NCBI GenBank assembly: GCA_934157035.1
Contig: CAKPHG010000001.1
Location: 62,001 to 126,000, forward strand
Reading direction: 5' to 3'
From: an uncultured Clostridia bacterium
Lineage (GTDB): Bacteria > Bacillota > Clostridia > TANB77 > CAG-508
Length of the DNA stretch: 64,000 nucleotides
Within the stretch, counting starts at the first letter, position 1. Every line of letters starts with the position of its first letter. Below the pieces are notes generated by a model, which searched no databases, was not told the DNA's origin, and saw only the letters and a list, made by a program, of their open reading frames with translations. Both the position numbers and the translations under genes were made by a program. Below are positions 42,536-51,907 of this stretch, in pieces.

Positions 42536-42556
42536 AATTTTGTCCTTTACATAATT
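42536..42556. repeat. Partial GGACGGGGCAATTT repeat
   Basis: GGACGGGGCAATTT is identical to the core of one arm of the palindrome at 15460-15534, followed here by TGTCC so that GGAC/GTCC can pair. Located just upstream of the ABC operon. Confidence 0.55.
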
Positions 42557-42656
42557 TTTTTATTTAACTTATTTTTTATTTTTATATCATATTTTTTATT
42601 TTTTTACTATATTTTTCACAGATATTTCATATTTTATAATAAAACACAATAATATA

Positions 42657-42693
42657 AAAAGAACACTCTTTATAAATAGCGTGTTCTTTTTCT
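42657..42693 (-). terminator. Terminator of the 100-residue gene
   Basis: AAAAGAACAC / GTGTTCTTTT stem after the gene at 42704-43006, T-rich on the minus strand. Confidence 0.75.
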
Positions 42694-42703
42694 CATTTTG
42701 TCA

Positions 42704-43006
42704 TTAACTTTCAAAAAAATTAAAAATTTCTTTTAATTCTTCATACCTATTTTCGTTTGTAAGTACATTACAAAACTTGGATATACTTGATTCATAATGT
42801 CCGTGTTCTAAATTCACCCGAACTTCTCCATCCTTATATACCTGTATTCCAATAGTTTTGTCTATATCTTCCAACAAAAATTCATATATTTTATAGCTTA
42901 TATTACTTTTTGTAATCGCTTTTGATCTTAGCAATTTGTAAATGAAATCTTCTTTTTTTACCCGTTGCATTTTTCCATTGTAATATAATACTATTCCATT
43001 GTGCAT
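42704..43006 (-). CDS. Hypothetical protein (100 aa)
   Basis: Not recognised. 100 residues: an N-terminal hairpin-like segment (MHNGIVLYYNGKMQRVKKED), a helical middle, beta strands GIQVYKDGEVRVNLEHGHYESS, and a C-terminal helix. No signal peptide or membrane segment. AGGAGG precedes the ATG and a terminator follows, so it is a one-gene unit between tyrS and the ABC exporter. Confidence 0.6.
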   Translation of the reverse strand: MHNGIVLYYNGKMQRVKKEDFIYKLLRSKAITKSNISYKIYEFLLEDIDKTIGIQVYKDGEVRVNLEHGHYESSISKFCNVLTNENRYEELKEIFNFFES

Positions 43007-43107
43007 TTTTATCCTCCTACTAATTAGCTTAAAGAATTGTTACATTGCTACATTGCTTATTGTAACACATTTCAGACTTTCTTACAATAGCCCATTCAAA
43101 TTCCACT

Positions 43108-44334
43108 TTAAATTCTCTTTCCAATATAATTATTTTTCTTTCCTCTTTTTACAACTATATATGTATCTTCTATAAACTTAGAGTTATCAACAATTGTATT
43201 TACATCTGTTACTTTATCACCATTTATTGATATAGCACCGTTTGAAATAAATTCTCTTGCTTCTCTTTTACTTGACGCTGCACCTAATGCTACTACTAAA
43301 TCTAAAATATTTTGATTTGCTTCTACTTCTTTTATATCTTCATTTCCAAATAATTCTTCAATATCATTTTTACTTAAATCAGCAAATTTATTATTGAATA
43401 AGTGGTCTGCTAAATTTACTGCTTTTTCATATTCTTCTTTTCCGTGTAAGAAAGTAATAATTTCTCTTGCTAATGCTTTGTGCGCTTCTCTTAGTTCTGG
43501 GTGTTCATTATTTTTCTTTTCTAATTCTTCAATTTCTTCTTTAGAAAGGAATGTATAAATTTTTAGGTAATCTATTACCATACTATCTTCTACATTTGTA
43601 AAGAATTGATATAATTTGTAACTTGAAGTTTTTTCTTTATCAAGCCATAATGCATTTCCTTCTGATTTTCCAAATTTCTTTCCTTGAGAATCTGTAACTA
43701 GTGGCATTGTAAATCCATATACTTCATCTCCTGTAGATTTTCTAATTAAATCTATACCTGCTGTAATGTTTCCCCATTGATCTGAACCTGCACATTGTAA
43801 GTCTACACCTTTATTTTCATGTAGCCATTTAAAGTCTAATGCTTGTAAAATCATGTATGAAAATTCTGTGTATGTAATTCCACTATCTAATCTTCTTCTA
43901 ATTATATCTTTATCTAACATGTAATTTATATTGAAAAATTTTCCGTAATCTCTTAAGAAATCTATTACATTTATGTCCTTGTACCAGTCATTATTATTTA
44001 CAACTTCAAATCCAAATATCTTTTCAACTTGAGCTTTTAAACCTTCAAAATTGTGTCTTACTTCTTCTTTAGAAATCATTGCTCTTTCTGTAGTAGGACG
44101 TGGATCGCCTATCATTCCTGTTCCACCACCTACTAGTAATATTGGGTTATGTCCTGCTTCTTTTAATCTTTTTGAAATTAAGAAACTTGATAAGTGCCCT
44201 ACATGAAGACTATCTGCTGTTGGGTCTGTTCCAATATAAAATGTAAGACCACCTTTATTTAATTTTTCTTCTAATTCTGGACTTGATATATCTTTTATAA
44301 GTCCTCTCCATTTTAATTCTTCAACTAATGTCAT
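43108..44334 (-). CDS. tyrS: Tyrosyl-tRNA synthetase
   Basis: Charges tRNA-Tyr. 408 residues. Class I signatures: HVGHL (HIGH motif) at about residue 41, the tyrosine-pocket region ITYTEFSYMILQALDF, QWGNITAG, and KFGKSEG as the KMSKS-type loop. The C-terminal S4 domain (from about 345) has AASSKREAREFISNGAISING. AAGGAGG precedes the ATG. A tyrosine T-box leader lies directly upstream. Confidence 0.97.
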   Translation of the reverse strand: MTLVEELKWRGLIKDISSPELEEKLNKGGLTFYIGTDPTADSLHVGHLSSFLISKRLKEAGHNPILLVGGGTGMIGDPRPTTERAMISKEEVRHNFEGLKAQVEKIFGFEVVNNNDWYKDINVIDFLRDYGKFFNINYMLDKDIIRRRLDSGITYTEFSYMILQALDFKWLHENKGVDLQCAGSDQWGNITAGIDLIRKSTGDEVYGFTMPLVTDSQGKKFGKSEGNALWLDKEKTSSYKLYQFFTNVEDSMVIDYLKIYTFLSKEEIEELEKKNNEHPELREAHKALAREIITFLHGKEEYEKAVNLADHLFNNKFADLSKNDIEELFGNEDIKEVEANQNILDLVVALGAASSKREAREFISNGAISINGDKVTDVNTIVDNSKFIEDTYIVVKRGKKNNYIGKRI

Positions 44335-44344
44335 TTTGTTTCCT

Positions 44345-44575
44345 CCTTTTTATTAAAATAAAAGAGCCAAATGCATCCCGCTAAAGGACGATTTGACTCG
44401 TGGTACCACCTTTATTTACTTATTCTTAATAAGCCTTATTTTAGCTGTTCGTAGCTTAATCGTTAATTACTATAAGAATTGTAATTCATAATTTTATATA
44501 CTAATAGTTTTCACCTACCACTATCTCTCTAAAGTTACTATAAAATTACTACTAGGTTTCTTTTTAAAGCGTAAT
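44345..44575 (-). promoter_or_regulatory. Tyrosine T-box riboswitch of tyrS
   Basis: On the minus strand: a stem I region ending with GAATTACAATTC, where TAC (44481-44483) is the tyrosine specifier; the T-box sequence GGTGGTACCACG (44399-44410), which pairs with uncharged tRNA CCA; and a terminator hairpin GAGTCAAATCGTCC... / ...GCATTTGGCTC followed by TTTTATTTT (44355-44399). Uncharged tRNA-Tyr should switch terminator to antiterminator and raise tyrS expression. The 5' limit is approximate. The gap 44576-44676 shows only degenerate GTGACCC/GTCC-like bases. Confidence 0.9.
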
Positions 44576-44676
44576 TAAATTAATGATATTTGTATTATAC
44601 TATATATTTTTTCTCATTGCAAGTAAATTATTATTTTTTATGTAAAGATCAAAAGTGACCCATCCCAAAATGTCCT

Positions 44677-46665
44677 TTATTTTTCTTTCACTATATTACA
44701 AATCATCTCTGCACTTTTTTCTACTCCCAGTAAATCACTATTTATGCAAATATCATAATTACTAAATTCTTTCCAATCTTTGTCTGTATAATGTTTGTAA
44801 TGATTTGCTCTTAATTTGTCTATTTTTTCTATCTCTTTTTCAGCTTTATCTTCTTCATATCCATATATTTGTGTAGCTCTTTTTATTTTATCTTCCATAT
44901 TGCTATATACAAATACTTTTACTACATTTTTTTCGTCTTTTAGTATAAAATCTGCACATCTTCCTATTACTACACATGAATCTTTAGATGCTAATTCTTT
45001 TATTAGTTCAGATTCTTTTACAAATAATTCATCTGAATTATCTAGTCCTATATAATATCCGTTGTTTAATATTGCTGATGCATCTCTTTTTTGTTCATTG
45101 TTTTCTATGTATTCTTCTGATAAACCTGTTGTTTCTGCTAGCTTTGTGATAATTTCTTTATCATAAAACTTGATTCCTAGCTTATCTGCAATTAGTCTTC
45201 CTACATATCTTCCACCTGAACCATATTCTCTAGAAATTGTTATTATTACATGGTCTTTTACTTTTTTGTCTGTACTTGTATCATCTATTAAAGCTTCACT
45301 CTTGACTTTTTCTTTTCCTAAATGTTTCATTTCTACTATAATTAATATTCCTGATATTACAAATGCTAATCCATCTGCAAATGGTCCTGCATATAATACA
45401 CCAATTAGTCCAAATATGCTTCCAAATATAACCATTGCTGGTATTAAAAATGCTATTTGTCTAGACAATGAAAGTATTGCACTTTTTGCACTCTTTCCAA
45501 TTGCTTGGAAGAATATTCCTGATGGTATTTGTATTCCGTTACAAATTACTAACATTAAATATGTTCTAAATGCTACGCATGCAAATTCCATATATAACTC
45601 GTTTCCACTACCAAATATTGAAATAAGTTTATCTGGTATTGTTTGGAATAATATAAATGCTATTATGCTAATTATTAAACTTAAACCTAATACATATTTT
45701 AAAGTTTTCTTTACTCTATTATATTTTCCGGCACCATAGTTATAACCTAATATTGGCTGTGAACCTGCTGCAATTCCTATTATTATACTATTTAATATTT
45801 GGCTAATTTTCATAACTATACCAAGCACTGTAATTGGTATATCTGCACCATATTTTGATTCTGCACCATATTTTCCAAGTAAATTGTTTTCAAACGCTAT
45901 AACTAAAACTATACTCATTTGAGTTATAAAACTACTTATTCCTAATGCTGATACTTTTCTTACAACTAGAAATTGTGGTTTTAGTTCTTCTTTTCCTATT
46001 TTTACTGATTTAAATTTTTTAATATAAAATATATTCATTAAAAATGTCACTATTTGGCTTATAACTGTTGCAATTGCCGCACCTTCTACTCCCATATTTA
46101 ATGGAAATATGAATATTGGATCTAATATAACATTTAATATTGCCCCTATTACCATAGATGTCATTGCATATTTTGGATTTCCATCTGCTCTTATTATAGA
46201 ATTTAAAGTTGTTCCTATCATCATAAATGGAAGGCCTATTACTATAATCCATCCATATTCTAAAGCAAATGGTCTTATATTTTCTGTACATCCAAATAAA
46301 TTTAATAATTGTGGTAAGAAAATTAAGTATGTTGCACAAAGTAATATTGAAACAATTATTGAAATTGTAATTGCATTTCCTATTCCTTTTGCTGCTTCTT
46401 TTTGTTTTTTCTCTCCTAATTTTAAGCTAAGATATGCTGCTCCACCATCTCCAAACATTAAAGCAAAAGCAAGACATATCATTGTAAGTGGAAACACTAC
46501 ATTTGTTGCTCCATTTCCTAATATTCCTACTCCCCATCCTATAAAAACTTGGTCAACTATATTATACAAAGAATTTACCAACAATGATATAATACATGGT
46601 ACTGCAAATTTTCTAATTAGTTTTCCTATTTTTTCATATCCTAAAATGTTCTCTTCTTTTTCCAT
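44677..46665 (-). CDS. MATE efflux transporter fused to a cytidylate-kinase-like domain
   Basis: 662 residues in two parts. Residues about 1-450 form a 12-helix MATE transporter (PCIISLLVNSLYNIVDQVFIG start; DGNPKYAMTSMVIGAILN; second half from about 240). From about 465 a P-loop kinase domain follows: IITISREYGSGGRYVGRLIA (phosphate loop), FYDKEIITKLAE, CVVIGRCADFIL and VFVYSNMEDKIKRA, as in cytidylate-kinase-like proteins. No frameshift or stop lies at the junction. Why a drug/metabolite exporter should carry a nucleotide kinase is unknown; the kinase may phosphorylate a substrate or sense nucleotides. Confidence 0.9.
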   Translation of the reverse strand: MEKEENILGYEKIGKLIRKFAVPCIISLLVNSLYNIVDQVFIGWGVGILGNGATNVVFPLTMICLAFALMFGDGGAAYLSLKLGEKKQKEAAKGIGNAITISIIVSILLCATYLIFLPQLLNLFGCTENIRPFALEYGWIIVIGLPFMMIGTTLNSIIRADGNPKYAMTSMVIGAILNVILDPIFIFPLNMGVEGAAIATVISQIVTFLMNIFYIKKFKSVKIGKEELKPQFLVVRKVSALGISSFITQMSIVLVIAFENNLLGKYGAESKYGADIPITVLGIVMKISQILNSIIIGIAAGSQPILGYNYGAGKYNRVKKTLKYVLGLSLIISIIAFILFQTIPDKLISIFGSGNELYMEFACVAFRTYLMLVICNGIQIPSGIFFQAIGKSAKSAILSLSRQIAFLIPAMVIFGSIFGLIGVLYAGPFADGLAFVISGILIIVEMKHLGKEKVKSEALIDDTSTDKKVKDHVIITISREYGSGGRYVGRLIADKLGIKFYDKEIITKLAETTGLSEEYIENNEQKRDASAILNNGYYIGLDNSDELFVKESELIKELASKDSCVVIGRCADFILKDEKNVVKVFVYSNMEDKIKRATQIYGYEEDKAEKEIEKIDKLRANHYKHYTDKDWKEFSNYDICINSDLLGVEKSAEMICNIVKEK

Positions 46666-46718
46666 TTTTTTACTTCATCCTTTTCTATATATTTTCGTAC
46701 TTAAATTTTACTAAACGC

Positions 46719-46749
46719 AAAAAACAACACTCTTTTCAAGTGTTGTTCG
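46719..46749 (-). terminator. Terminator upstream of the MATE gene
   Basis: AACAACACTT / AGTGTTGTT stem followed on the minus strand by TTTTTTGCG; ends the gene at 46860-47768. A second perfect dyad, CATTGTTTAATTAACAATG, lies at 46758-46776. Confidence 0.65.
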
Positions 46750-46859
46750 TTAGTCATTGTTTAATTAACAATGTGCGTTTCCATTCTTGTATTATTAATA
46801 ATAACATAGTTTTAAAAAAATGTCAAAATATAATAAAAAAATAGTGTAATGCTTATCCT

Positions 46860-47768
46860 TTATGAAATTGCCATTGATAATACTTTTAAGTTCCAATAGT
46901 CATTATCTACTAAAGTTAACTCATATTCAGGAAATACTGCTGCTAGACCTCCTCTGTATTTTTCAAGGCTTAATACCGCTTTATCAAATTCTATTTTTTC
47001 TATATCTGTTGCTGTAATTAGTATTCCTTGTAAATATATATTTTCTTTGTCAAAATATCCTTTTTCTTTTAGTTCTTCCATTGTTGCCTCTATTACATTT
47101 TCATTGTACTTTTTACAATACTCTAATAATGCTTTCTTTTCATTTGGAGATAAACTTCTTAATTGTGAACTTCCATCATATCTATCTTTATGATATGCTA
47201 AAAATTTTGTAAAATCTATTGCTATAAATTTTGCATCTTCATTTATTGCTGGATCTTGATTTATTAAATCATCTAAAATTTTCTTATACATTTCTATTGT
47301 ATAGTTTTTTACTTCTTCTATCTTTGTGCAATTTACTCGGGTAGGATATGTTTCTAATATTTCTCCTGTGCATGTTACTTTTACTATTGTTCCTACTTCG
47401 TAATTATTTCCATCATATTCTTTTAAATATATTTCTACTTTATCTAAATTCTTTCTAATTTCTTCATCTTCTAATGGCTCTATATCAATTCGAATAATTC
47501 CTGGCGTTCCTTCTACCCAATTCACTTCTTCATAAATTCCAAGATTGTCTATAACTTTTCCTAAAAATGTATATTCATTTGTATCTTTCTTTGCTAATTC
47601 TTCTTTTACATCTTTTATAGTAGGATTATATTTAAACCCCCATGTACTAAAAAATACTGGTTCATTATTTTTCATTCTATTCAAGTCTATAATATATAAA
47701 GTTCCTATTGTTAATACTACAAGTAGAATTGCAATGCCTATTATAATTCCTATTTTCTTTTTATTCAT
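46860..47768 (-). CDS. Membrane-anchored hypothetical protein (302 aa)
   Basis: 302 residues with one N-terminal membrane helix (IGIIIGIAILLVVLTIGTLYIIDL) and an outside domain. In the middle lie a beta-rich OB-like part (FLGKVIDNLG ... VGTIVKVTCTGEILETYP), reminiscent of small exported DUF3221-type domains, and a helical C-terminal half. AAAGGTG-like bases precede the ATG. It starts 21 bases after the membrane sigma factor gene and is surely in its operon, so it may be a sensor or target of that sigma factor. No firm family. Confidence 0.6.
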   Translation of the reverse strand: MNKKKIGIIIGIAILLVVLTIGTLYIIDLNRMKNNEPVFFSTWGFKYNPTIKDVKEELAKKDTNEYTFLGKVIDNLGIYEEVNWVEGTPGIIRIDIEPLEDEEIRKNLDKVEIYLKEYDGNNYEVGTIVKVTCTGEILETYPTRVNCTKIEEVKNYTIEMYKKILDDLINQDPAINEDAKFIAIDFTKFLAYHKDRYDGSSQLRSLSPNEKKALLEYCKKYNENVIEATMEELKEKGYFDKENIYLQGILITATDIEKIEFDKAVLSLEKYRGGLAAVFPEYELTLVDNDYWNLKVLSMAIS

Positions 47769-47789
47769 TAGTAATCACCTTTACCTTTC

Positions 47790-48710
47790 TTACCTTTTAG
47801 ACGTTTTTTTCTTTCTGTTTTGTTGGTTTTTTATACTAATAATTGTGAAAAATATTGTAAAAAATAAAAATATGCTTGTTAGTCCATATAAAATTATTTC
47901 TCTTGGCACTATTCTATTTTCTACTAATTCAGTACTTATTATGGTTTGCTCTCCCTGTTTCACTTCTTGTTCATCTTTTTCTATTTTTGTTTCTTCTTGC
48001 TTTAAATTATTTTTTATACTAACTTGTTCAGTTTCATCATTATTTTTACTTTCTTCTTTAATATTATTATTTTGAGTAACATTCTCTTTTTCCACTTGTT
48101 CTGCTTTTTCAGTATTATTTATAGTTGCCTTTTTAATTTGTTTTTTATTTAATATACATGTAATTGTTCCTATAATAAACATTGATAAATTACCAATTAA
48201 CAATTTTAGCGAATGTAAAGATTTATAATACTTCCATTGTACTGTCCCCATAGGCATTTTTAATAATTTTGCAATTTCTTTAAATGAATATCCCTCTTCT
48301 ATTTTTAGAAATATAATTTGTTTTTCAACTTGCTCTAAGCTTTCTAATAAATTCTGGTATGAACTATTTTGAATTACAGCTTCTATTTCATTTTTTTCGT
48401 TTTCTAGTCTATTTTCTATTGAACTAATTTCTTTGTTTTTTCTAATAAATGATATACATTCATTTTTTGTAACTGTATATATCCAACTTGCTTCATAATT
48501 TTTAGGTAATTTTTCTTGTTCTAAATTACCAATTTTAACAAATACATTTTGTGCTATATCCTCTGCATTTTCGTAATTTTTCAAAATAGAAAATGCAATA
48601 TTATATACCAAATTATAATATTTTTTATACAATTCTTCGTACGCTTTTGAATCTGTTTGTCTCATCTTTCCAAATAATTCATGTAATTCTTTTTCATCTA
48701 TTTTTTTCAT
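47790..48710 (-). CDS. ECF-type sigma factor with C-terminal membrane segments
   Basis: 306 residues. Residues 1-170 are a sigma-70 region 2/4 protein: YEELYKKYYNLVYNIAFSIL, ENAEDIAQNVFVKI, and the region 4 helix-turn-helix YSFKEIAKLLKMPMGTVQWK. Unlike ordinary ECF factors it continues with a membrane helix (about 172-187, MFIIGTITCIL), a Glu/Lys/Gln-rich linker of about 80 residues, and a second helix (ILYGLTSIFLFFTIFFTII) near the C-terminus. The protein should be held at the membrane, and its activity may be controlled there. Cotranscribed with the 302-residue gene. Confidence 0.8.
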   Translation of the reverse strand: MKKIDEKELHELFGKMRQTDSKAYEELYKKYYNLVYNIAFSILKNYENAEDIAQNVFVKIGNLEQEKLPKNYEASWIYTVTKNECISFIRKNKEISSIENRLENEKNEIEAVIQNSSYQNLLESLEQVEKQIIFLKIEEGYSFKEIAKLLKMPMGTVQWKYYKSLHSLKLLIGNLSMFIIGTITCILNKKQIKKATINNTEKAEQVEKENVTQNNNIKEESKNNDETEQVSIKNNLKQEETKIEKDEQEVKQGEQTIISTELVENRIVPREIILYGLTSIFLFFTIFFTIISIKNQQNRKKKTSKR

Positions 48711-48738
48711 TTATTAACTCCACTTAACTTACGTTTTA

Positions 48739-49473
48739 TTATATGGTAATTAGTTTGCCATTTTTCTTTAAATACTTATCTATTTGTTTGTAATTTGGAA
48801 TATATTTTTCTACTAATTCATAAAAATTTTTGCTATGATTTGGATGAACAATATGGCATAGTTCATGCACAATTACTGCATCTATAGCCTCATTTGGAAG
48901 CATTGCTAATCTACTACTAAAATGAAGTGCCTTTTTAGATGGTACACAACTTCCATATCTTGTTTTTGCATCTTTTACATTAACACTTGTATAGTTAATT
49001 TTTGTTATATTACTCCAATATGGTAGTCTTTTTTGTATAATTGCTTCTGTATTGTTTTTAAATAATTTTCTTATTACATTTAAAATATACTTTTCCTCTT
49101 CTTTTGTTTCTTTTATTGAAAGAGGAAGTTGTATTTCAAATATTTTTGATTCTTCATTTATATTTATTCTTACACTATTTTTTTCATCATAATTCTTATT
49201 TATGCTATATTCTTCGCCCTTATATAAAATAGTAGCACCATTTTTCCACCTTACATTATTTAGACGTTTTTTCTCTTCAATTTTTTTGTATTCTTCATAA
49301 ATTTTTTCTTCATTATTTTTAATTAATTTATCTACTTCTCTTTTAGGTACATAAGGTGATTTTGTTACTTTTAATATTCCTCCTTTAAAATATAGTTTTA
49401 TACTTTTAGATTTTTTATAATTTTGTACATTAAGTGGAATCTCTGCATCTTTTATTTTTAATATATAATTCAT
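48739..49473 (-). CDS. YgjP/SprT-like metallopeptidase (DUF45)
   Basis: 244 residues, start chosen at MNYILKIKDAEIPLNVQ with GGAAGAG ahead of it. The zinc-binding motif HELCHIVHPNHSKNFYELV (HExxH plus a downstream histidine) and the preceding KTRYGSC with later NEAIDAVIVHELC are the hallmarks of the YgjP-like family. N-terminal beta strands precede it (IKLYFKGGILKVTKSP). The family is often found with restriction systems, but none is present here. Probably a cytoplasmic protease of unknown target. Confidence 0.88.
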   Translation of the reverse strand: MNYILKIKDAEIPLNVQNYKKSKSIKLYFKGGILKVTKSPYVPKREVDKLIKNNEEKIYEEYKKIEEKKRLNNVRWKNGATILYKGEEYSINKNYDEKNSVRININEESKIFEIQLPLSIKETKEEEKYILNVIRKLFKNNTEAIIQKRLPYWSNITKINYTSVNVKDAKTRYGSCVPSKKALHFSSRLAMLPNEAIDAVIVHELCHIVHPNHSKNFYELVEKYIPNYKQIDKYLKKNGKLITI

Positions 49474-49570
49474 TTTCTTCTCTTCCTTATTTAAAATATA
49501 AATGTAGATTTTTGCATACATTATTTCAAAAATAAAACTTTATATGCTAAAAATCTACATCTGATATATT

Positions 49571-50464
49571 TTATTTGCTTAAATTAATTAATATTTCATC
49601 TACTATTTTGTCTTCTAAAACAAAATCAGTATTTACAAAACCAATTTCTGGTCTAAGTCCATCTTTGTTATGAAAATCAGACCCTATTGTTACAAACAAA
49701 TTATTTTCCTTTGCAAATTTATTCCATTTTTCTACTTCATTAATTTTATTGTCATATCTGTCTACATATAAATAATTTGCTTCTAATCCGTCTGGTTTCA
49801 TATCTTTTATTATTTCTAAAATATCTTTATCTGTTAAATTATCTTCATAAATATATGCTACAGGATGTGCTAATACAACTTTTCCATTAGCTTCTCTTAT
49901 AATTTGTGCAGCTTCTTTTGGTGTTACTGATTCTTTTTTTACGTATGCAGGACAATTTTCATTCATAATTGTTTCTATAAATTCGCCTTTGCTTGGAATA
50001 TGATTAAATGTTTTTAATAATAATTCTTTATTTTTTTCATTATTTATAACATCTAGTGCAATATGAGCCTTTGTTACAGCATCTATTTTGTCTAATTCTT
50101 CTACATTTAGAATATAACCTAACTCATTTAATTTTTTCCCAACGTTATACAAATAATCATGTCTTGCATTTCTTATTTTATATAATCTTTCTTGGAATTT
50201 CTTATCATCTAAATCAAAATTATATCCCAACACATGAATTCCTGCTTTTTTACTTTTAGTTGATATTTCTACTGCATTAATTAATTTTACATTTTTACTT
50301 GTTGCATAATTAAATAGTTCTTCATTATATGCTTCTATTGTATCATGGTCTGCAATAGCGATTGCATAAACTCCATTTTTATTTGCCTCGTCTATTACTT
50401 CTTTTGGTGTTAAAAATCCATCTGACATTGTTGTATGAATATGTAAATCTATTTTTTTTGACAT
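49571..50464 (-). CDS. PHP-domain phosphoesterase
   Basis: 297 residues. The start is taken at MSKKIDLHIHTTMSDG, which has AGAGGAAAA ahead of it, rather than 29 codons upstream. PHP motifs: DLHIHTTMSDG, AIADHDTIEAY, the long insert to VLAHPVAY, and GSDFHNKDG near the end, giving all metal-binding His/Asp residues. Relatives hydrolyse 3'-5' nucleoside bisphosphates or trim short RNA (YciV/RNase AM type), which is the best guess. Stand-alone gene between clpX and the metallopeptidase. Confidence 0.88.
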   Translation of the reverse strand: MSKKIDLHIHTTMSDGFLTPKEVIDEANKNGVYAIAIADHDTIEAYNEELFNYATSKNVKLINAVEISTKSKKAGIHVLGYNFDLDDKKFQERLYKIRNARHDYLYNVGKKLNELGYILNVEELDKIDAVTKAHIALDVINNEKNKELLLKTFNHIPSKGEFIETIMNENCPAYVKKESVTPKEAAQIIREANGKVVLAHPVAYIYEDNLTDKDILEIIKDMKPDGLEANYLYVDRYDNKINEVEKWNKFAKENNLFVTIGSDFHNKDGLRPEIGFVNTDFVLEDKIVDEILINLSK

Positions 50465-50552
50465 ATATTTTCCTCTTTTCATAACAAAATTATTATACAA
50501 TAAAACTTGATAACTTGTCAAAAGATTAACAACTAAATAACTTTTTAACACA

Positions 50553-50579
50553 TAAAAAAGGAGTGTTTAACTCCTTTTA
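50553..50579 (-). terminator. Terminator of the clpP-clpX operon
   Basis: AAAAGGAGT / ACTCCTTTT stem, overlapping the end of clpX, with TTTTTT following on the minus strand. Confidence 0.75.
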
Positions 50580-51890
50580 TGCTGTTTCTATTTTTTTGTT
50601 TGTATTTTTTCTTTGTGGCTTTTCTGCACTTTTGTTAACTTCTTTTTTCTCATTTATAATAAGTTTTGGTGCTTTCTTTTCTAATACTGTTTCTTTTGTT
50701 ATTATGCATTTTTCTATTTTAGGGTTTGATGGTATATCAAACATAATATCTCTCATAATTTCTTCTATTATAGAACGAAGTCCCCTTGCACCTGTTTTTC
50801 TTTCTATTGCTTTATCTACAATAACTTCTAAAGCTTCTTTTTCAAATTCTAGCTCTACATTATCTAATTCTAATAATTTTTGATATTGTTTTACTAGTGC
50901 ATTTTTGGGTTTTGTAACTATATCTATTAAAGCTTCTCTGTCTAACTCTCTTAGAGTTGCAACTATTGGAAGTCTTCCTACAAATTCTGGTATTAGACCA
51001 AACTTTAATAAATCTTGTGGTAATAGTTGTTCATATATTTTATATTTATCTATTTCTTTTTGACTTTGAACATTTGCTCCAAATCCTATTGCTTTTTTGC
51101 CTGTACGTTCATTTATAATTTTATCTAATCCTTCAAATGCTCCTCCACAAATAAATAGTATATTTTCTGTATTTATTTGTAAAAGCTCTTGATGTGGATG
51201 TTTTCTTCCTCCTTGTGGTGGAACAGATGCTATTGTTCCTTCTACTATTTTAAGTAATGCTTGTTGTACACCTTCACCACTTACATCTCTAGTTATAGAT
51301 GGATTTTCTGACTTTCTTGTTATTTTGTCTATTTCATCTATATATACTATTCCTTTTTCTGCTTTTTCTATATCATAGTCTGCATTTTGAATTAGTTTTA
51401 ATAAAATGTTTTCTACATCTTCACCAACATAACCTGCTTCTGTTAATGTTGTAGCATCTGCTATTGCAAATGGCACCTTTAATATTCTTGCAAGTGTTTG
51501 TGCAAGAAGTGTTTTACCACAACCTGTTGGTCCTAACAATAAAACATTACTTTTTTGAATTTCTACATCATCATCATTTTTTTGTGCATTGTATATACGT
51601 TTATAATGATTGTATACTGCAACAGCTAATGTTTTTTTAGCATCTTCTTGACCTATTACGTAGCTATCTAAAACTTTCTTTATTTCTACTGGAGTTGGTA
51701 ATTTGTCTTTTCCATTATTTAATGTATAATTAAATTCATTTTCCTCAAAAGAATCATCTTCTAAAATATTAGAACATACTTTTATACACTCATCACAAAT
51801 AAATACGCCAGGTCCTGCAATTATTCTTTCTACTGCATCTTGTGATTTTCCACAAAATGAACACTTTATGTTTTTTTCACTTTTAGCCAT
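50577..51890 (-). CDS. clpX: ATP-dependent Clp protease ATP-binding subunit ClpX
   Basis: Unfoldase that feeds ClpP. 437 residues. N-terminal zinc-binding domain (CSFCGKSQ ... CDECIKVC), AAA+ module with Walker A GPTGCGKT, Walker B IVYIDEIDKI, the pore loop GYVGED and sensor residues in TGARGLRS. The last 30 residues are a lysine-rich tail beyond the usual end. It follows clpP by 17 bases. Confidence 0.97.
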   Translation of the reverse strand: MAKSEKNIKCSFCGKSQDAVERIIAGPGVFICDECIKVCSNILEDDSFEENEFNYTLNNGKDKLPTPVEIKKVLDSYVIGQEDAKKTLAVAVYNHYKRIYNAQKNDDDVEIQKSNVLLLGPTGCGKTLLAQTLARILKVPFAIADATTLTEAGYVGEDVENILLKLIQNADYDIEKAEKGIVYIDEIDKITRKSENPSITRDVSGEGVQQALLKIVEGTIASVPPQGGRKHPHQELLQINTENILFICGGAFEGLDKIINERTGKKAIGFGANVQSQKEIDKYKIYEQLLPQDLLKFGLIPEFVGRLPIVATLRELDREALIDIVTKPKNALVKQYQKLLELDNVELEFEKEALEVIVDKAIERKTGARGLRSIIEEIMRDIMFDIPSNPKIEKCIITKETVLEKKAPKLIINEKKEVNKSAEKPQRKNTNKKIETA

Positions 51891-51907
51891 TTTATTCTCC
51901 CTTTATA

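Noticed and set aside
44345..44400. Ordinary terminator between tyrS and the MATE gene
   Set aside because: The hairpin lies upstream of tyrS with a T-box sequence and a TAC specifier, so it is the regulated terminator of a riboswitch.
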